Shown: positions 7,108 through 15,099 of the stretch, one piece after another
How the letters are laid out: the number at the start of each line of letters is the position of its first letter
Numbering within the stretch: position 1 is the first letter of the stretch
NCBI GenBank assembly: GCA_044433285.1
Contig: JAWXTU010000010.1
Span: 1-39,702, forward strand
DNA length: 39,702 nucleotides
From: Aphodosoma sp044433285
GTDB taxonomy: Bacteria; Bacteroidota; Bacteroidia; Bacteroidales; Paludibacteraceae
Direction of reading: 5' to 3'
Notes under the pieces: model-generated
What the model was told of the DNA's origin: nothing
Database searches by the model: none
What the model saw: the letters and a program-made list of their open reading frames with translations, nothing else
Position numbers and translations under genes: made by a program

Positions 7108-9855
7108 ATGAAAAAACATCTATTACTTTCAACGTTATCGCTATTCTTCTGCCTGCTAGTATCGGCGCAAGTAACAACTGAACCCGCCTTTATCACAAAA
7201 GGGTACGATGGAGAAATTAAAATTATTTTTAATCCATCTCTTGGTAATCAGGGTATGGTTGGGGCTACAGAATGTTATGCCCACACTGGTCTTATAACAG
7301 AAAATAGCACAAGTGCTTCTGACTGGCAATATGCTACCGCCACTTGGAGAGGTGGGGAAGATAAATATAAAATGACTAAATCGGGAGATAATTGGGAGTT
7401 GGTTATCTCAAATATCTACACATACTATGGCTGTCCAGAAAGCGAAGATATACAACAACTTGCGTTTGTATTCAACGATGGACCAGATGGATCTCTTGAG
7501 GGAAAAACTGAAAATAGTAGTGATATTTTTGTAACACTTGTTGAAGAGGGATTAAATGTTGCATTCACAGACCCAACATCAAATCTACTACTTACAACTG
7601 GAACTACTATTACATTTGCCGCAACAGCATCGGAGAGTGCATCATTAGAGCTTCTTATCAACAACACAAGTGTATATACAACTACTGGATCTACTCTATC
7701 ATATCAATATACATTCAACGAAATTGGTAATTACGAATGTACAGTTAAAGCAACAAGCACTACCACTGCCGAAGCAAATTTATCTATATGCGTATCTGGT
7801 GATGCTACAGAAGAGACTCGACCAACTGGACTGCTTGATGGTATCACATATGATGAAAATGACGACACAACAGTTACACTTGCTATTTATACCAAAAACA
7901 ATAAAGACGAAATCGCTGAGAATGTATTTGTAATTGGAGACTTCAATGATTGGAGTTATAGCACTGACTATCAAATGAAAAAAGATGGCACTACTGGTCA
8001 TTTCTGGTTAACAATCAACGGACTTGAAGCAGGCAAAGAGTATGCTTTTCAATATGCGGTAAAACGCGCCGACGGTACAATTGTACAGATAGGTGATGCA
8101 TTTGCCGAAAAAGTACTTCACCCTGATGATGTATATATCAGTGATGAAATATACCCTAATCTTATGAGTTATCCTGCTGCTGGAGATGGTTATGTATCTA
8201 TTCTACAAACAGGTAAAGAGACATATAACTGGTCAGACGAAACATTAAATTTCACTCGTCCAGATAAAAATAATTTAGTTATTTATGAGTTATGGGTGTA
8301 TGACTTCTCATCTGCTCGCTCGATTAACGGAATAATTGAACGACTTGATTACCTAGAAAATTTAGGAGTTAATGCTATTGAATTTATGCCTGTTAGCGAA
8401 TTTGAAGGAAATATGAGTTGGGGTTACAATCCTACCTACTATTTTGCACTCGATAAAGCATATGGAACATCTGATACATTTAAACTATTAGTAGACGAAG
8501 CACACAAACGTGGAATTGCTGTAATTGTTGATATGGTATTTAACCACGCAACAGGACTTAACGCATTTAATAAGTTATTTGATTTGGCTGACAATCCATA
8601 TTTCAATGAGGTGGCTGCACACGATTATAATGTATTTGAGGACTTCAACCACGATTTTGAACTTACTGCTAGCCACTTTGTACGAGTGCTAAACTACTGG
8701 TTAGATGAGTATAAAATTGATGGATACAGAATGGACTTAACTCACGGATTATGTGGACCAGAATGTACAACTACTGGTAGACTTGCTATTATTGATAATT
8801 TCTATGACAATGGGGTAATAGCTGCTTCATCTGATGCATATTTCATTATGGAACACTGGGAATATAGCGAACGTTCTTCGTTAGTAAACAAAGGTATGCT
8901 ATGTTGGGAAAACACTAATAATGCATATAGTCAAACAGCTATGGGGTGGTTGACAGACGACAATTTAAGTACTGGAAATAAAGATGGATATGTTTCATAT
9001 ACTTGTAGTCACGACGAAGAGCGCAACTTCTACAAAGCAGCACAATGGGGTAACGGCACTGTAGGAACAGATGAAACAGTTCGCCTAAACCGTGTGGCTG
9101 CAAATGTAGCAATGTGTGTAATGCTTGATGGTCCTAAAATGTTCTGGCAATTTGATGAGCTTGGATATGATTTTACAATCGGAGAAGATGACGAACGCAC
9201 AGAATCAAAACCACTACCAGAAGATAATGGCTTCTACACTCACCCAGTACGTATGGCACAATACCAAAAAATAGGACAGATGATTCAATTGCGCACACGA
9301 TTAGCACCTGAAACATTTGAAGGCAACCCTACATCATCTTCATTGAGTAGCGGACAAAGCCAACGCACAATATATTGGGGCAGCAGCGACGTGAAAGTTT
9401 ACGTTGCAAGCAACCTATCTGTAAGCGAAACTACTTCATTTACACTACCAGATGGCACTACTGTATGGTATGACTACTTTGCCAACAACAATTCCGCTAT
9501 TGGCAATGGTACATCAATATCATTAAGTCCTGGTGAGGTAAAAATCTATACATCTGAATATTTTACACTACCTGATGTACCTAGTTCGTACGATTATTTA
9601 GGCACAGGAAATGTAGAAGTACCTGGTATAGCTGGTTCTAATTTTATTGTCTATCCTACAGTTACAGATGGCAACATATATATAAATGGTGAAAACAACA
9701 ACTATTCTGTAAATATATATAACCTTTGGGGACAAAAAATAGCAAACTTCAATAGCACACAACAAGTAAATATTTCAGCACTTGTACAAGGTTTCTATTT
9801 AATGGTTATAACCACAGAAAATACCCAAGAAGCATTTAAAATATACAGAAAATAG
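7108..9855 (+). CDS. Secreted GH13 alpha-amylase-family protein with T9SS sorting domain
   Basis: This 915-residue protein begins with a clear signal peptide (about 1-20, ending VSAQ). Next come beta-sandwich modules, one resembling a CBM48/early-set domain (VIGDFNDW, about 275-330). The GH13 TIM barrel runs from about 388: region I DMVFNHA (474-480), region II GYRMDLTHG with nucleophile Asp543, region III MEHWE with acid/base Glu582, and region IV SHDEE with Asp636. The last 75 residues (VYPTVTDGNIYI... ending IYRK) are a type A T9SS C-terminal sorting domain. It should therefore cross the outer membrane by the Por system and act on alpha-1,4/1,6-glucans at or outside the surface. It stands alone, with its own promoter and no SusC/SusD pair. 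Exact specificity (amylase, pullulanase, branching-like) cannot be read from the motifs. Confidence 0.9.
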   Translation: MKKHLLLSTLSLFFCLLVSAQVTTEPAFITKGYDGEIKIIFNPSLGNQGMVGATECYAHTGLITENSTSASDWQYATATWRGGEDKYKMTKSGDNWELVISNIYTYYGCPESEDIQQLAFVFNDGPDGSLEGKTENSSDIFVTLVEEGLNVAFTDPTSNLLLTTGTTITFAATASESASLELLINNTSVYTTTGSTLSYQYTFNEIGNYECTVKATSTTTAEANLSICVSGDATEETRPTGLLDGITYDENDDTTVTLAIYTKNNKDEIAENVFVIGDFNDWSYSTDYQMKKDGTTGHFWLTINGLEAGKEYAFQYAVKRADGTIVQIGDAFAEKVLHPDDVYISDEIYPNLMSYPAAGDGYVSILQTGKETYNWSDETLNFTRPDKNNLVIYELWVYDFSSARSINGIIERLDYLENLGVNAIEFMPVSEFEGNMSWGYNPTYYFALDKAYGTSDTFKLLVDEAHKRGIAVIVDMVFNHATGLNAFNKLFDLADNPYFNEVAAHDYNVFEDFNHDFELTASHFVRVLNYWLDEYKIDGYRMDLTHGLCGPECTTTGRLAIIDNFYDNGVIAASSDAYFIMEHWEYSERSSLVNKGMLCWENTNNAYSQTAMGWLTDDNLSTGNKDGYVSYTCSHDEERNFYKAAQWGNGTVGTDETVRLNRVAANVAMCVMLDGPKMFWQFDELGYDFTIGEDDERTESKPLPEDNGFYTHPVRMAQYQKIGQMIQLRTRLAPETFEGNPTSSSLSSGQSQRTIYWGSSDVKVYVASNLSVSETTSFTLPDGTTVWYDYFANNNSAIGNGTSISLSPGEVKIYTSEYFTLPDVPSSYDYLGTGNVEVPGIAGSNFIVYPTVTDGNIYINGENNNYSVNIYNLWGQKIANFNSTQQVNISALVQGFYLMVITTENTQEAFKIYRK

Positions 9856-9918
9856 AAATTTAAACCCTACTTTTGTATTTTTTACATATAATATAGTAGC
9901 TATATCACATTTTTTTTG

Positions 9919-9984
9919 TACCTTTGCAGAGAGTATTAATGAGCACAATGTCGTTAAATAAAAATTAACGGCATTGTGCATTAA
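9919..9984 (+). promoter_or_regulatory. Promoter and long leader hairpin before the GT5-like gene
   Basis: TACCTTTG at 9919-9926 is a good -7 box, predicting a transcript start near 9932. The transcript would at once form a 20-bp stem: 9936-9957 pairs with 9965-9984 around a 7-base A-rich loop, with a 2-base bulge (9941-9942) and one G-U pair. No T-run follows on the plus strand and none on the minus strand, so it is not a terminator. It ends 18 bases before the start codon at 10003. It may stabilise the mRNA or control translation; that is inference. Confidence 0.6.
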
Positions 9985-10002
9985 ATAATAAAGAATATAA
10001 GA

Positions 10003-10836
10003 ATGAAAGATCCTGTTAAAATCCTATTCATCACCCAAGAGATAGACCCTTATTTAAAAGAGTCTGAAATTTCAGATATTTGCCGAAAATTCCCGCAATA
10101 CATACAAGAAAAAGGTTTTGAGATCCGTACATTTATGCCTTGTTTTGGACATATAAATGAACGTCGCAACCAATTGCACGAAGTGCAACGCCTATCTGGG
10201 ATGAATATAATTATTGATGACACAGACCACCCTCTTATCATCAAAGTGGCATCTATTCAAGCAGCTAGAATGCAGGTTTATTTCATAGATAATGAGGATT
10301 ATTTCCACCGCAGAGGTATAGAATCTGGTGAGGATGGCAAAGAATTTGATGACAATGAAGAGCGCGCAATATTTTTTGCCCGCAGTATTTTAGAGACAAT
10401 CAAAAAACTTCGCTGGACTCCAGATATTATCCACTGCAATGGTTGGATATCATCTATTGCGCCTATATATATAAAGAAATCTTACAATTCTGACCCTTAT
10501 TTTGCTAATTCAAAAGTAATATATTCTGTTTACAAAGGTGGATTTGAACAAAATATTGCAGAGGGATTTGATAGAAAAATACAATTCGAAGGCATAGAAC
10601 CTACTGATGTTCAACAACTAAGCAAACCAGATGCCAACATTGAAGATATGCATAAGTTAGCAATTGATTATTCTGATGCAATCATATGTGGTTCTGATAC
10701 AATTTCCCCAGAAATTGAACGTTATATTAACATAAAAAATAAAATGTATTTACCACATTCCCCTGAAGAAAATTTCTGTGAAGAGTATGCGAACCTTTTC
10801 AATGAATTAAGCCCTGTCAAAACAGAGGAAGATTAG
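10003..10836 (+). CDS. Half-length glycogen/starch synthase-like protein (GT5 N-terminal domain only)
   Basis: Only the N-terminal Rossmann domain of a GT5 glycogen synthase is present, 277 residues against about 480 for the full enzyme. Recognisable parts are KILFITQEIDPY at the start, RTFMPCFG, VYFIDNEDYFHRR, the block ERAIFFARSILE and PDIIHCNGW. The ADP-glucose-binding motif KTGGLGDV of real synthases is replaced by KESEISDI (19-26), and the C-terminal nucleotide-sugar-binding half is absent. The gene is complete, with no sign of a frameshift remnant before the next start at 10864, and I recall such short GT5-like proteins as a stable family in Bacteroidales beside DUF4270 genes. It is therefore probably a non-catalytic or regulatory relative rather than a synthase. 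Cytoplasmic: no signal peptide. Confidence 0.8.
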   Translation: MKDPVKILFITQEIDPYLKESEISDICRKFPQYIQEKGFEIRTFMPCFGHINERRNQLHEVQRLSGMNIIIDDTDHPLIIKVASIQAARMQVYFIDNEDYFHRRGIESGEDGKEFDDNEERAIFFARSILETIKKLRWTPDIIHCNGWISSIAPIYIKKSYNSDPYFANSKVIYSVYKGGFEQNIAEGFDRKIQFEGIEPTDVQQLSKPDANIEDMHKLAIDYSDAIICGSDTISPEIERYINIKNKMYLPHSPEENFCEEYANLFNELSPVKTEED

Positions 10837-10863
10837 AATCAATCAAAAAAAGAATAGAAAAAA

Positions 10864-12255
10864 ATGAATAAATCCTCATTTTATTATTTTTTGTTACTAC
10901 TAACAATTGCAATTATCAACACCTCTTGCGACGACAATGACAGTTCAATCAATTCAGCTATCAGACCGCAGGGAGATGAAATTATTGTAGGTACAGACAC
11001 TTTTCATATTTTCACTCAAGATATTGCAGCACCTGCAATATCTGCACAACCCGATTCGTTTATTCTGGGTGAATTTTACAGTGCGAAATATGGTTCTACC
11101 AAAGCCGAACTATTTGTGCAATTTGCACCTCCTGTGGAATATGAATTCCCTCAAAGCGAATATAATCCAACACCAGACTCATTGGTATTATTACTATATT
11201 ATTACACTTGGTTCGGATCTGCATACGCTCCTTTTGAACTTAGTATATATGAGATGAATAAAGATGACATTGTATATAGTCAACAATATCTCTCAGATAT
11301 TCTTCCTTCACAATTTACCGACTCAACCATTTTGATGGGTAAAAGTATAGCTACTACATTGGATCAAACTAGAATTGATACACTTGGAGCAGACACTGCT
11401 ACTGTACCATATATAAGATATGTATTTGATCAAACTCAATTAGAGCGATTTTTTAATATCCCAGAATCTGCATACGAAACAGAAGATGCTTTCTTAGACC
11501 AGTTTAAAGGTATTTACATAACAACCAGATATGGTTCTTCTACCCTAGTTTATCTCAACCAGATTTCATTATATATGTACTATAGTTACACATATCAAAA
11601 AAATGGTGTAGATACAGTAGTGAATACAAGTATAATATACCCTGCGAATACAGACGTAAGACAATTAAATCGTTTTTATCACGCAGATGTACAAGAAGTT
11701 ATAGATCAAAGACCTGACAGCTTGAACTATTTGAAATCTAGTGCTGGTATATATCCTAAACTACAAATCCCTATCGGAAGAATAAGTCAGCGACTAAATG
11801 ACAGTATTGGGGATAAACAACTACAGATAAATTCTGCAATTATCAACGTAGAGTGCGTTGATTACGATGATGATGATGTATTTTTGAATCCATCAGCATA
11901 TATTTTGGCTCTTACAGAGGAACAGTATGATGACTTTGTAAAATACAACACTATACCAACATCTAATGATAGTACTGCTGTAGTAGGAACATATTATTCA
12001 GATGATGATACTGGTGATAAATATGTACTAGATATGTCATATTTCTTGACAAAATATCTACGCGACGAAACCATTACACCTGACCAAACAATAGATGTAC
12101 TGCTTGTGCCTGTTGTTGTAGAAAGTACAACGTCTAACTATGTTACTTCTGTATCTAGTATTAAACCACTAGCAATGTTTTCTGCAATTTCTGTAAGAAG
12201 TGGTCAAAACGAATATTCGCCCATGCGAATGGAGATACTTTATAGTGGATTTTAG
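10864..12255 (+). CDS. DUF4270 family lipoprotein
   Basis: This 463-residue protein begins with a lipoprotein signal peptide. The hydrophobic stretch is followed by the lipobox NTSC (Cys22) and then an acidic DDND run, which in Bacteroidota is compatible with export to the outer membrane or surface. The rest is a beta-rich protein of the DUF4270 family, with patterns such as IYITTRYGSS, VDTVVNTSIIYPA and VPVVVEST, and no known catalytic motif. It starts 27 bases after the GT5-like gene and ends 10 bases before clpC, so the three are probably cotranscribed from the 9919 promoter. Function is unknown; the constant company of the GT5-like gene in this order suggests a link, but that is not proof. 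Confidence 0.8.
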   Translation: MNKSSFYYFLLLLTIAIINTSCDDNDSSINSAIRPQGDEIIVGTDTFHIFTQDIAAPAISAQPDSFILGEFYSAKYGSTKAELFVQFAPPVEYEFPQSEYNPTPDSLVLLLYYYTWFGSAYAPFELSIYEMNKDDIVYSQQYLSDILPSQFTDSTILMGKSIATTLDQTRIDTLGADTATVPYIRYVFDQTQLERFFNIPESAYETEDAFLDQFKGIYITTRYGSSTLVYLNQISLYMYYSYTYQKNGVDTVVNTSIIYPANTDVRQLNRFYHADVQEVIDQRPDSLNYLKSSAGIYPKLQIPIGRISQRLNDSIGDKQLQINSAIINVECVDYDDDDVFLNPSAYILALTEEQYDDFVKYNTIPTSNDSTAVVGTYYSDDDTGDKYVLDMSYFLTKYLRDETITPDQTIDVLLVPVVVESTTSNYVTSVSSIKPLAMFSAISVRSGQNEYSPMRMEILYSGF

Positions 12256-12265
12256 GTTACCATAG

Positions 12266-14764
12266 ATGAAAATTTGCAACTACAGTAAAAATCTCAAAAT
12301 AGCATTAAGAAAAAGCGAGGACGAAAGCAAAAAGTTATCCGCTAAACAGATATATCCTAACCATTTATTAATAGGGATATTGCTCATTGCGGACTGTTCT
12401 GCTATCAGCTGCCTAAAACTTCTCTACGTTGACGTTGATGAACTTATCGAAAAACTTAAAACGATAGAAAACATTAATACTACACAGAAAGCGCAATACA
12501 ATCCATCTACAGAATCGCTTTTATTTCTGGCAAAGCTAGAAGCTCGTATAACTAAAAGTAAAGAACTGCACACCTATCATATCCTAATGGCTCTGGCTCA
12601 CCAAGAGCAAACAGAGGTAAGAAAAATTCTAGACGAAACTAATGTTACATATGAACAGTTGCACTCTCTAGCAACTAATATTCAACAATTTAATATGGGA
12701 ATATCTTTTGATGATGATGAAGGTTTCGATTTTGACTCACCGAAACCACCAAACAATAACAACTCAAAAAAAGCTGGTGTAACTTCAGCACCAGAAACAG
12801 GCAATTCTACTACACCTGCCCTCAATTCATTTGCTCGCGACTTAACAAAAGCTGCATCAATGGGTGAACTAGACCCCGTAATTGGCAGAAAAACAGAGAT
12901 AGACCGTACCATTCAAATTCTCAGCCGACGTAAAAAAAACAACCCAATACTTATTGGTGAACCCGGTGTGGGTAAATCTGCAATTGTAGAAGGTCTTGCG
13001 CTGAGAATATATAATAAAGAGGTATCTAGAGCACTGTATGACAAAAAAATAGTATCTCTTGATATGGGTGCATTGGTTGCTGGCTCTAAGTATAGAGGGC
13101 AATTTGAAGAGCGACTTAAAGCTATAATGAAAGAGCTTGAGGCAAACCCTGATATCATACTTTTTATAGATGAAATTCATACAATCGTAGGTGCAGGTGC
13201 AACTTCTGGTGCGCTTGACACTGCCAATATGTTAAAACCAGCACTTTCTCACGGCAAAATTCAGTGCATCGGAGCTACTACACTTAATGAATATCGCGAA
13301 ACGCTAGAGAAAGATGGTGCATTAGAGCGTAGATTTCAAAAAATAATAGTAGAACCTACCACGAAAGAAGAGACGCTTTCGATATTACAAAATATAAAAG
13401 ATAAATACGAAGATTTTCATCAAGTTATATATTCAGATGAAGCAATTGAGGCATGCGTTAATCTTGCAGATAGATATATAACAAATAGATATTTCCCAGA
13501 TAAGGCAATTGATGTAATGGATGAAACTGGTGCACAGATGCGATTGCAGAATGTAACAGTGCCAGAAGAAATAGAAAAACTTGAAAAAGAGATATCTAAT
13601 TATAATCACCTAAAAGAGGAGTCGGTAAAAAGTCAAGATTTTGAAATTGCAGCAGAATATCGAGATAAAGCGGTAAAACTAACTACTCTATTAGATGAAG
13701 AGAAGAAGAATTGGTTGTCAAAAGCTAATTCAGAAAAAGTGCCTGTAACAGCCGAAAATATTGCTGAAACGGTATCCAACACCACTGGCATACCACTACA
13801 ACGTATATCAGAAAACGAGAATCAACGTTTGATGAATATGGCTACTGCAATACAAGGCGATATTATTGGTCAAAATGATGCTATTGAAAAGGTTGTAAAA
13901 GCGATTAGACGTGGTCGCGTTGGATTAAAAGACCCAAATAAACCAATCGGTAGCTTTATATTTATTGGTCCAACTGGTATAGGTAAAACTCTGTTAGCTA
14001 AAAAATTGGCTGAATATATGTTTGGAAGTGCAGATGCTCTTATCCGTATAGATATGAGTGAATTTATGGAAACATTTAGTGTGTCTCGCCTAATGGGAGC
14101 CCCTCCTGGATATGTGGGACATGAACAAGGGGGAGAACTGACTGAAAAAATCAGACGCAAACCATATTCAATTGTACTATTTGACGAAATAGAGAAAGCA
14201 AATTCTGAAGTTTACAATATTTTACTGCAAGTGCTAGATGAAGGATTTATTACGGACGGATTAGGTCGTAAGATAGACTTTAAAAACACTGTTGTTATTA
14301 TGACAACAAATGCAGGGACTAAACAATTAAAGGAATTTGGTAATGGCATTGGGTTTAACTCTTCAAATAACACTGATAATAAAGAGTATGTAAACTCTGT
14401 ATTGCAAAAAGCACTACAAAAAACATTCTCTCCAGAGTTTCTAAATCGTATAGATGATATTATTCATTTCGACTCACTTGGCGAAGATGAATTGAAAAAA
14501 ATTGTTGTTCTAGAGCTTGCAAAAGTACAAAACCGATGCAAAGATATTGGCTATGAAATAAATATCTCGGACAATGCTATAACATTCTTAGCTAAAAAGG
14601 GTTATAATAAACAATATGGAGCCAGACCGCTTCAGCGCGCTATCCAGACACACGTAGAAGATATGATAGTTGATTTGATGTTTCAGCAACAAATATCTAA
14701 TACAAAAACCATAGAAATAGACACAAGCGAAGATGGCGAAAAATTAATTGTTAAAAATAAATAA
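12266..14764 (+). CDS. clpC: ClpC-type AAA+ unfoldase
   Basis: This 832-residue Hsp100 ATPase unfolds proteins and feeds them to ClpP in the cytoplasm. It has an N-terminal Clp-N double repeat (about 1-145) and an Asn/Pro/Ser-rich linker. AAA-1 follows with Walker A GEPGVGKSA (about 231-239) and Walker B FIDEIH, then a short middle domain with a UVR-like coiled coil (about 440-490), and AAA-2 with GPTGIGKT (about 568-575) and LFDEIEKA. A C-terminal ClpB-D2-small domain ends it. The middle domain is too short for ClpB. The ClpP-docking tripeptide IGF is present at 695-697, which separates ClpC/ClpA from the disaggregase ClpB. No clpP is in the window, nor are mcsA/mcsB adaptors. It follows the DUF4270 gene after 10 bases and has no promoter of its own. 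Confidence 0.92.
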   Translation: MKICNYSKNLKIALRKSEDESKKLSAKQIYPNHLLIGILLIADCSAISCLKLLYVDVDELIEKLKTIENINTTQKAQYNPSTESLLFLAKLEARITKSKELHTYHILMALAHQEQTEVRKILDETNVTYEQLHSLATNIQQFNMGISFDDDEGFDFDSPKPPNNNNSKKAGVTSAPETGNSTTPALNSFARDLTKAASMGELDPVIGRKTEIDRTIQILSRRKKNNPILIGEPGVGKSAIVEGLALRIYNKEVSRALYDKKIVSLDMGALVAGSKYRGQFEERLKAIMKELEANPDIILFIDEIHTIVGAGATSGALDTANMLKPALSHGKIQCIGATTLNEYRETLEKDGALERRFQKIIVEPTTKEETLSILQNIKDKYEDFHQVIYSDEAIEACVNLADRYITNRYFPDKAIDVMDETGAQMRLQNVTVPEEIEKLEKEISNYNHLKEESVKSQDFEIAAEYRDKAVKLTTLLDEEKKNWLSKANSEKVPVTAENIAETVSNTTGIPLQRISENENQRLMNMATAIQGDIIGQNDAIEKVVKAIRRGRVGLKDPNKPIGSFIFIGPTGIGKTLLAKKLAEYMFGSADALIRIDMSEFMETFSVSRLMGAPPGYVGHEQGGELTEKIRRKPYSIVLFDEIEKANSEVYNILLQVLDEGFITDGLGRKIDFKNTVVIMTTNAGTKQLKEFGNGIGFNSSNNTDNKEYVNSVLQKALQKTFSPEFLNRIDDIIHFDSLGEDELKKIVVLELAKVQNRCKDIGYEINISDNAITFLAKKGYNKQYGARPLQRAIQTHVEDMIVDLMFQQQISNTKTIEIDTSEDGEKLIVKNK

Positions 14765-14793
14765 TATAAACCATAAAATAAATATTTTTTCCA

Positions 14794-14801
14794 TACCTTT
14801 G
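14794..14801 (+). promoter_or_regulatory. -7 promoter element of tRNA-Lys
   Basis: TACCTTTG fits TAnnTTTG and lies 31 bases before the tRNA. The preceding sequence is a T-rich run without a clear TTTG at -33. Confidence 0.6.
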
Positions 14802-14832
14802 CACTTGAAAATTCTACCATAATAGTAGGTCT

Positions 14833-14905
14833 GTATCCGTAGCTCAGTTGGTAGAGCAATTGACTCTTAATCAATGGGTCGTGAGTTCGAGCCTCACCGG
14901 GTATA
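14833..14905 (+). tRNA. tRNA-Lys, anticodon CUU
   Basis: All arms fold. The acceptor stem 14833-14839 pairs with 14898-14904, including G-U pairs at the first and fourth positions; discriminator A is 14905. The D stem is GCTC/GAGC (14842-14845/14854-14857). The anticodon stem is 14859-14863 with 14871-14875 around loop CTCTTAA, anticodon CTT at 14866-14868. The T stem is GTGAG/CTCAC around TTCGAGC. CUU reads AAG lysine codons. The CCA end is not encoded, so it must be added after transcription. Confidence 0.96.
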
Positions 14906-14941
14906 CTACAAAAACCTTCATTTTTTTGAACGGTAAAACAG

Positions 14942-14990
14942 AAAGACAATGCACAAAACTTATAATTTAGTTTTGTGCATTATCTTTTTA
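14942..14990 (+). terminator. Rho-independent terminator of tRNA-Lys
   Basis: A 13-bp stem (14948-14960 with 14969-14981) closes an 8-base loop, extends after one mismatch (14947 opposite 14982) by 5 more pairs (14942-14946 with 14983-14987), and runs into TTTTT at 14985-14989. The position 36 bases after the tRNA fits. Confidence 0.8.
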
Positions 14991-15045
14991 TTTGCTATAA
15001 ACTAAATTTCCATATCAAATTAGCCTAAATATAAATATTTTTTTG

Positions 15046-15053
15046 TAACTTTG
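15046..15053 (+). promoter_or_regulatory. -7 promoter element of the gpmI-sbcC transcription unit
   Basis: TAACTTTG matches TAnnTTTG and predicts a start near 15060, about 40 bases before gpmI. It is the only good consensus promoter I can find before the ten closely spaced genes ending at 30214. The -33 region is AT-rich without TTTG at the right spacing. Confidence 0.55.
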
Positions 15054-15099
15054 CAGTCTAATTTAGTATTATAGTAGAATAAATAAACTACAAGGTAAA

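Noticed and set aside
9799..9981. 60-residue minus-strand frame in the gap before the GT5-like gene
   Set aside because: It runs through the promoter and leader hairpin and overlaps the GH13 end; no promoter or protein pattern supports it.
9936..9984. Long hairpin considered as a terminator of the GH13 gene
   Set aside because: It lies after the next promoter box and lacks a T-run on either strand.
10003..10836. Active glycogen synthase (glgA)
   Set aside because: The KTGG motif and the entire C-terminal GT-B half are missing.
12266..14764. ClpB disaggregase as an identity for the AAA+ protein
   Set aside because: The middle domain is too short for ClpB and the ClpP-docking IGF is present at 695-697.
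14683..14949. 88-residue minus-strand reading frame containing GEARTHDPLIKSQLLYQLSY
   Set aside because: It is the antisense of tRNA-Lys; this peptide is a well-known false prediction over tRNA genes.
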